Shown: positions 59,383 through 64,000 of the stretch, piece after piece
How the letters are laid out: the number at the start of each line of letters is the position of its first letter
How positions within the stretch are numbered: the first letter of the stretch is position 1
Origin: Umezawaea tangerina
Lineage (GTDB): Bacteria; Actinomycetota; Actinomycetes; Mycobacteriales; Pseudonocardiaceae
NCBI RefSeq assembly: GCF_003002815.1
Contig: NZ_PVTF01000001.1
Coordinates: 248,001 to 312,000, forward strand
DNA length: 64,000 nucleotides
Reading direction: 5' to 3'
Notes under the pieces: generated by a model
Database searches by the model: none
What the model saw: the letters and a program-made list of their open reading frames with translations, nothing else
Told to the model about the DNA's origin: nothing
Program-made: the position numbers and the translations under genes

Positions 59383-60753
59383 ATGGTGTTTCAGATCGCC
59401 GTAGGGTCCACCGAGCTCACGCCGAAGGTTCCGGCGTTCCCGAGCTTGTGGATGGGGGGCTACGGCTGGAGCCCGCGCGGCAGTTCGCCGGGCAACGTGG
59501 CGCGCGAGCTCAAGGCGCACTGCATGGTCATCTGGGACGACGGGTACCCGAACGTCCTGCTCCGCGCGGACCTCATCAGCATCCCGCGCGACATGAACCA
59601 GTGGATCCGAGGCACCCTCATCGACGAGGGCCTGCTCGCGGACACCGACTTCCTGATGGTCAGCAGCCACACCCACTCGGGGCCGTTGGTCGGCGACATC
59701 AGACCCAACCCGTACATCCTCATGGGGCTGAACCAGGCGGACATCGACGCGGTCAACGGCACGACCAACGTGCTGATCGACCGCCTGCTGGACCTCGTGC
59801 GGGCCACGCTCAACAAGACGCGCACGACCGTGACGTTCCGGTACGCCGAGACGACGGCCAACATCGGCTACAACCGCGTCGAGAACCAGACCTACGTGAT
59901 GAACACGGTGCCGATCCTGGTCGCCCGCAAGGCGAACAACAACCGGGTCGCCGTGCTGTTCGGCGCCGGGTCGCACCCGGTGTCGCGCGGCAACGACACC
60001 ACGTTCGACTGCGACTACCCCGGCCGCGCGGCCGCCCAGATCGAGGCCTCGCTCGGCGTGCCCGCGATGTTCTTCCAGGGCACCTGCGGCGACCAGAACG
60101 CCAACGAGCCCCGCGGCAACAGCCAGGTCGTCAACCTCGGCGACAAGCTCGCGAACGCGGTGATCAACAAGATCAACGCGAACACGGGCTTCACCAACGT
60201 GACCGGTCCGATAATGACCAGGATCGAGGAGGTGCAGCTGCCGTTCGCGGTCGACACCACCAACCCGACCGTGGTCGCCAACCTGCGCAACCGCTACGCC
60301 GCGCGCCTCACCCAGTTCCCGACCGACGACGTCAACTACCGGCACGCCAAGGTCATGGTCGACATGATCGACGGCCCCGGTCTGCCGACGCACATCGCGA
60401 TGCCGATCCAGCGGTGGCGCTTCAACGGCCTCACCATCCTCGCGCTCTCGCACGAGGTGCTCAGCGGCTTCCACGTGAAGCTGAAGGCCGCGTACACGGG
60501 CAAGCTCTGGGTCATGGGCTACGCGAACGAGGTCGAGGCCTACATCGCCCCGGACAACGTGCTCTGGAACGGCGGTTACGAGGCGGGCTTCGAGTGGCCC
60601 GACAACACGATCGCGGGCGGCGGCTCGTACGCCGAGGTCTACGCCTGGCCCGCTCCGCTCAAGGCCTCCCCGGTCGGCGTCTCGCCCGCCGTGGCGGGCA
60701 GCGCGGAGAAGATCATCATGGACTGCTGCCTCGACCTGCTGAACAACCCGTAG
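59383..60753 (+). CDS. Neutral ceramidase-like hydrolase
   Basis: A 456-residue protein of the alkaline/neutral ceramidase fold. Zinc-site motifs: WMGGYG, SSHTHSGPLVGD with the paired histidines, FGAGSHPVSRGNDTTFDCDY, and FFQGTCGDQNANEP. No signal peptide or membrane segment is seen, unlike secreted ceramidases, and the C-terminal domain is short. Substrate may be an amide or lipid other than ceramide. ATG 59383 follows AGGGGAG. Confidence 0.75.
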   Translation: MVFQIAVGSTELTPKVPAFPSLWMGGYGWSPRGSSPGNVARELKAHCMVIWDDGYPNVLLRADLISIPRDMNQWIRGTLIDEGLLADTDFLMVSSHTHSGPLVGDIRPNPYILMGLNQADIDAVNGTTNVLIDRLLDLVRATLNKTRTTVTFRYAETTANIGYNRVENQTYVMNTVPILVARKANNNRVAVLFGAGSHPVSRGNDTTFDCDYPGRAAAQIEASLGVPAMFFQGTCGDQNANEPRGNSQVVNLGDKLANAVINKINANTGFTNVTGPIMTRIEEVQLPFAVDTTNPTVVANLRNRYAARLTQFPTDDVNYRHAKVMVDMIDGPGLPTHIAMPIQRWRFNGLTILALSHEVLSGFHVKLKAAYTGKLWVMGYANEVEAYIAPDNVLWNGGYEAGFEWPDNTIAGGGSYAEVYAWPAPLKASPVGVSPAVAGSAEKIIMDCCLDLLNNP

Positions 60754-60765
60754 CGGCCCCGGACC

Positions 60766-60801
60766 CTCGGCCCTCGCGTCCGCCAGGACACGGGGGCCGA
60801 G
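60766..60801. terminator. Bidirectional terminator hairpin
   Basis: CTCGGCCC pairs with GGGGCCGAG around a large loop that itself has short pairing; it lies between the convergent ceramidase-like and lhgO genes. Confidence 0.55.
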
Positions 60802-60835
60802 TGCTGTCCAGGTGCCGGTGCCGTCGAGCCGGTGC

Positions 60836-62020
60836 CTAGACCAGCCCCGCCACGTGCCGCCCGATCTCCAGGGCGCAGGTGGCCGCAGGCGAAGGGGCGT
60901 TCAGCACGTGCACCTGCCCAGGGCCCGTCTCGATCAGGAAGTCGTCCACCAGCGAGCCGTCGGGCAGCATCGCCTGCGCCCGCACGCCCGCCCCGGCGGG
61001 CACCAGGTCGTCGGCCGTCACCGCGGGCACCAGCCGGGCCAGGCTCGCGGCGAACCGCTTGCGCGACAGCGAGCGCAGCACCTCCTCGGCGCCGGTCCGC
61101 GCGAACCTGCGCGCCAACCGCCAGGTTCCTGGGAAGCGGGCCACGTCCAGCACGTCGGCGGGGGAGACGTCCCGCCAGCGGTACCCCTCCCGGCGCAGCG
61201 CCAGCACCGCGTTCGGGCCCGCGTGCACGGTGCCGTCGAGCATCCGGGTCAGGTGCACGCCGAGGAACGGCAGCGTCGGGTCGGGCACCGGGTAGATCAG
61301 CCCGCGGACCAGGTCGCGGCTCTCCGGCCGCAGCTCGAAGTACTCGCCGCGGAACGGCACGATGGTCGCCTTCGGGCGCAGCCCGGCCATGCGGGCCACC
61401 CGGTCGCTGTGCAGGCCCGCGCAGTTCACCAGCGCGTCCGCGGTGACGACGCCCTGCGGCGTGGCCACCTGCACCCGGCCGCCCGCCGTCCGGATCCCCA
61501 GCGCCGGGCTGAACAGGCGCAGGTCGGCGCCGCGCCCGATGAGCTGCCCGACCAGCGCCGCGCACACCGCCGGGAAGTCGATCACGCCGGTGCTCTCCAC
61601 CCGCAGGGCCGCGACGGCGGCCACCTCGGGCTCGTGCTCGCGGGCCTCGTCGGCGGAGATCAGCTTGGCCGGGACGCCGTTGGCCTCGGCGCGCTCGGCC
61701 AGCTGGTGCAGGCGGGGGAGCTCGTCGTCGGAGGTGGCGACGACCAGCTTGCCGCACACCTCCACCGGCACCCCGTGCTCGCGGGCGAAGGCGGTCATGG
61801 AGGCGTTCCCGGCCACCGACATCCGCGCCTTCAGCGACCCCGGCTTGTAGTACAGCCCGGCGTGCACGACGTTGCTGTTGTGCCCGGTCTGGTGCGCGGC
61901 CCAGTGGCCTTCCTTCTCCAGCACCACCACCCGGTCACCGCGGGCGGCCAGCTCGGCCGCGACCGCCAGCCCGACGATGCCGCCGCCGATCACCACCACG
62001 CGCCGCACCGGTGCTCCCAT
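60836..62020 (-). CDS. lhgO: L-2-hydroxyglutarate oxidase/dehydrogenase
   Basis: A 394-residue FAD enzyme with the N-terminal dinucleotide motif VVVIGGGIVGLAVAAELAAR and the family stretch HNSNVVHAGLYYKPGSLKA. It oxidises L-2-hydroxyglutarate to 2-oxoglutarate. ATG 62020 shares its last base with the stop of the upstream glycosyltransferase gene. Confidence 0.88.
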   Translation of the reverse strand: MGAPVRRVVVIGGGIVGLAVAAELAARGDRVVVLEKEGHWAAHQTGHNSNVVHAGLYYKPGSLKARMSVAGNASMTAFAREHGVPVEVCGKLVVATSDDELPRLHQLAERAEANGVPAKLISADEAREHEPEVAAVAALRVESTGVIDFPAVCAALVGQLIGRGADLRLFSPALGIRTAGGRVQVATPQGVVTADALVNCAGLHSDRVARMAGLRPKATIVPFRGEYFELRPESRDLVRGLIYPVPDPTLPFLGVHLTRMLDGTVHAGPNAVLALRREGYRWRDVSPADVLDVARFPGTWRLARRFARTGAEEVLRSLSRKRFAASLARLVPAVTADDLVPAGAGVRAQAMLPDGSLVDDFLIETGPGQVHVLNAPSPAATCALEIGRHVAGLV

Positions 62021-63216
62021 CACTCGACCGCCAGTCGTCTGAGGATATCGAGGTTGGCGGCGCAGATCCGGGGCATGTCCAGGTTGTTGTGCACCCACTT
62101 GCGGCCCGCCGCGCCGATGTCCGAGGCCAGGTCGGGGTCGTCGAGCAGCTGGTTGATCGACGCCGCCAGCTCGTCGGTGTCGCCGGGGGTGACCAGCAGC
62201 GTCTCCTCCCCGTTCGCGATGCGGGCGCAGGAGAAGTAGTCCGCGCGCTCGGCCAGCACGGTGGGGGTGCCCGCGGCCATCGCCTCCAGGCTGGCGATGC
62301 CGATGCCGAACCCCTGCAGGTCGTGCACCTCGACGTCGGAGCCCGCCAGCAGGCCGGGGATGTCGGACTTGGGGAGCGCTCCGGTGCAGACGACCGCGTG
62401 CAGCACGCCCAGCCGCCGCGCGCGCTCCAGGAACGCGCGGTAGTAGACGCCGCCGACCACCAGGACCTTCGCGTCCGGGTGGCTCGCGAGCACCCGCGGC
62501 AGCGCCTCGACGAGCGCCACGCGGTCGCGCACCGGGATCACGTGGCCGAGCGAGGCGATCACCGGGCCGTCGCCGAGGTCGAACCGCGCGCGCAGCGCCG
62601 CGCGCTCGGCCTCGCGGTCCAATTCCTCGAACCGGTGCAGTTCGACCCCCACCGGAACCTGTTCGATCCGCTCGGCCGGGATTGCGTACCGGCGCCTGAT
62701 GTAGTGGTGGAAGATGCGGTCGATCGCGACCACCGAGGTCGGCCGGATGTGGGCGAGGACCGGGCGCACCACGAGAGCGTCGAGCAGTCTCATCACGAGG
62801 TGCGAAAAGCGCATCGGGCTTTGCAGCCGGGTGTGCAGCGTCAACAGCGAGGGGATCCGCCTGCTGCGCGCCCACAACCCGCTCTGCCACGTCAGGTCGA
62901 AGAACTGGCCGTGCTGGTGGATCACGTCCGGGCGGAACTCGTCGAGCAACCGGAAAACCCGCTTGCGGTTACCCCAGCGCAACGCGAACGTGATATCGAA
63001 GTTGAACGAGAATCGCGATTCGGGGAGCGTCCACGAGGGCAGGCGGACGATCCGGATACCGTCCCGCACTTCTTCGGCAGGTGCTTTGCGGTAACCGGCG
63101 GCGATCACCAGCACCTCGTGCCCCTGCTCGGCGTAATACCTGCTCAACGTGTCCGCAACATGGGCGCTACCGCCCACCCGAGGGGGGAAGAAGTTGTTGA
63201 CGACGACGATCCGCAC
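62020..63216 (-). CDS. Glycosyltransferase family 4
   Basis: A 398-residue GT-B glycosyltransferase. N-terminal Rossmann opening VRIVVVNNFFPPRVGGSAHV and C-terminal E-x7-E region with GFGIGIASLEAMAAGTPTVL. The acceptor is not known; likely a lipid or cell-envelope glycan. GTG 63216 has GGGAG at a good distance; a longer start at 63231 is less likely. Confidence 0.9.
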   Translation of the reverse strand: MRIVVVNNFFPPRVGGSAHVADTLSRYYAEQGHEVLVIAAGYRKAPAEEVRDGIRIVRLPSWTLPESRFSFNFDITFALRWGNRKRVFRLLDEFRPDVIHQHGQFFDLTWQSGLWARSRRIPSLLTLHTRLQSPMRFSHLVMRLLDALVVRPVLAHIRPTSVVAIDRIFHHYIRRRYAIPAERIEQVPVGVELHRFEELDREAERAALRARFDLGDGPVIASLGHVIPVRDRVALVEALPRVLASHPDAKVLVVGGVYYRAFLERARRLGVLHAVVCTGALPKSDIPGLLAGSDVEVHDLQGFGIGIASLEAMAAGTPTVLAERADYFSCARIANGEETLLVTPGDTDELAASINQLLDDPDLASDIGAAGRKWVHNNLDMPRICAANLDILRRLAVE

Positions 63217-63313
63217 CCGGAGGACTCCCACAGTCGGCTGTACCGAAGACCGGACGGACCATCGTGATGATGCGTCCTTGAGGTATTCGGCAGGAACAGC
63301 CGGTCACTGAAGT

Positions 63314-63350
63314 ACACGATCCGGCGAACATCCCGTTCGCCGGATCGTGT
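63314..63350 (-). terminator. Perfect 16-pair terminator
   Basis: ACACGATCCGGCGAAC (63314-63329) pairs perfectly with GTTCGCCGGATCGTGT (63335-63350) over a five-base loop, directly after the partial glycosyltransferase gene. Confidence 0.85.
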
Positions 63351-63359
63351 CGAGTCGTC

Positions 63360-64000
63360 CTAGCGGGCGCGGCGCTTGCGGTGCTTCGCGCGTACCTTGA
63401 AAAGACCGATACCCATCTTGTAGGCGTCGTTCACCACGTTGATGGTGCTGCCCCCGCGCGTTTGCTGACCGCGCAGCCGAACCGGGACCTCGACCGGACG
63501 AATTCCGTCCTGCTCGGCGAGGTAGGCCAATTCGGTGGTGAGCAGGAAACCGGGCTCGGTCAATTTGCCGACCACGCCGCGAGCCCATTCACCGTTGAGC
63601 ACGAAAGTGCCCTGCGGGTCGCGCGTGCGCATACCGAGAACGGCGAGCCGGAGCACGAGGAATCCGGTGCTGAGCACCGCGCGCACCAGGCTGCGGTCGA
63701 TTGCCGAGTCCGGGTGCGCCTTCGAGCCGATGAACACCTTGTGCTTGTCCAGGCCCACTTTCCGCGCCTGGTCGAGGTCGTCGAACCCGAAGGGGAGGTC
63801 GTCGGCGGTGAGCACGACGTGGGCGCCCCGGCTGGCCGCGATGCCCATCCGCAGCGCGTTGCCCAGGCCCTTCTCCGAGCTCAGCACCCGCAGCTCGACC
63901 TGCGCGAACTGCCACGACTTCTCGATCGACCGCGCGAGCTCGAGCGTGTTGTCCGTCGACCCGTTCTCGACCACGACGATCTCGTTGCGCTCCCCGTCGA
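63360..64000 (-). CDS. Glycosyltransferase family 2, partial (start beyond window)
   Basis: The C-terminal part of a GT-A glycosyltransferase of the DPM1-like group: VVENGSTDNTLELARSI, then KGLGNALRMGIAASRG, TADDLPFG (DxD-type), and a basic tail ending RAKHRKRRAR. The N-terminus lies beyond position 64000, so the length is unknown. With the GT4 gene it may build an envelope glycolipid. Confidence 0.85.
   Translation of the reverse strand, partial: DGERNEIVVVENGSTDNTLELARSIEKSWQFAQVELRVLSSEKGLGNALRMGIAASRGAHVVLTADDLPFGFDDLDQARKVGLDKHKVFIGSKAHPDSAIDRSLVRAVLSTGFLVLRLAVLGMRTRDPQGTFVLNGEWARGVVGKLTEPGFLLTTELAYLAEQDGIRPVEVPVRLRGQQTRGGSTINVVNDAYKMGIGLFKVRAKHRKRRAR

Overview
The window is high-GC actinomycete chromosome. 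GTG and TTG starts are common, four-base start/stop overlaps are frequent, and several genes look leaderless. The gene content fits the Pseudonocardiaceae (Saccharothrix/Actinosynnema/Lentzea-like): a DUF5753 regulator with DUF397, DUF5926, a fused CydDC, tandem ActP-type symporters, and IdeR boxes on iron genes. Genus placement is inference. It is mostly core and conserved-accessory sequence, with a decayed IS5-type transposase at the left edge and no complete mobile element.

Layout. (1) 0.2-3.5 kb: transposase remnant, a DUF2945 protein and the lutABC lactate-oxidation operon. (2) 3.6-14.3 kb: a LytS-type kinase and, 4 kb further on, a LytTR regulator next to two solute:sodium symporters, each preceded by a small membrane protein; this suggests control of short-chain organic acid uptake. 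The gap between kinase and regulator holds an unusual coupled pair, a sigma factor and a winged-helix protein, plus two tiny membrane proteins and an SppA-like protease. (3) 14.4-23.5 kb: two ECF sigma factor/membrane-protein pairs, rhodanese, a DUF5753/DUF397 pair, a P450, GDPD, DUF5926 and DUF952. (4) 23.6-28.4 kb: ferritin and a DUF2470 (heme-utilisation-like) protein, both with IdeR/DtxR-like boxes, arginine deiminase, a CPBP protease and a tandem pair of two-TM proteins. (5) 28.4-37.1 kb: a minus-strand operon SWIM - micro-ORFs - DUF5691 - MoxR AAA - DUF5682 - VWA, joined almost throughout by four-base overlaps, with a tandem array of related micro-ORFs inside it. (6) 37.1-41.1 kb: homogentisate/tyrosine catabolism with an IclR-type regulator. 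(7) 41.1-41.9 kb: a TMEM165/GDT1-type manganese exporter behind a clear yybP-ykoY riboswitch. (8) 42-49.7 kb: cytochrome bd (cydA, cydB, cydDC) with a coupled GAF histidine kinase and a convergent NarL-type regulator. (9) 49.8-59.2 kb: GNAT, macro domain, pheA, phosphoglycerate mutase family, a second P450, metallopeptidase, septum-formation-like protein, a YgiB/YgiC/YjfL-like module and serS. (10) 59.4 kb to the end: ceramidase-like hydrolase, lhgO and two glycosyltransferases, the last cut by the window edge.

The best candidates for something undescribed are the micro-ORF array in the SWIM/MoxR/VWA operon (34.5-35.8 kb) and the sigma factor/winged-helix pair at 5.4-7.7 kb. The clearest regulatory elements are the manganese riboswitch with a ribosome-site-sequestering hairpin, the IdeR-like boxes, and repeated clusters of DnaA-box-like 9-mers. 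All family names come from reading the sequence; no database search was run.
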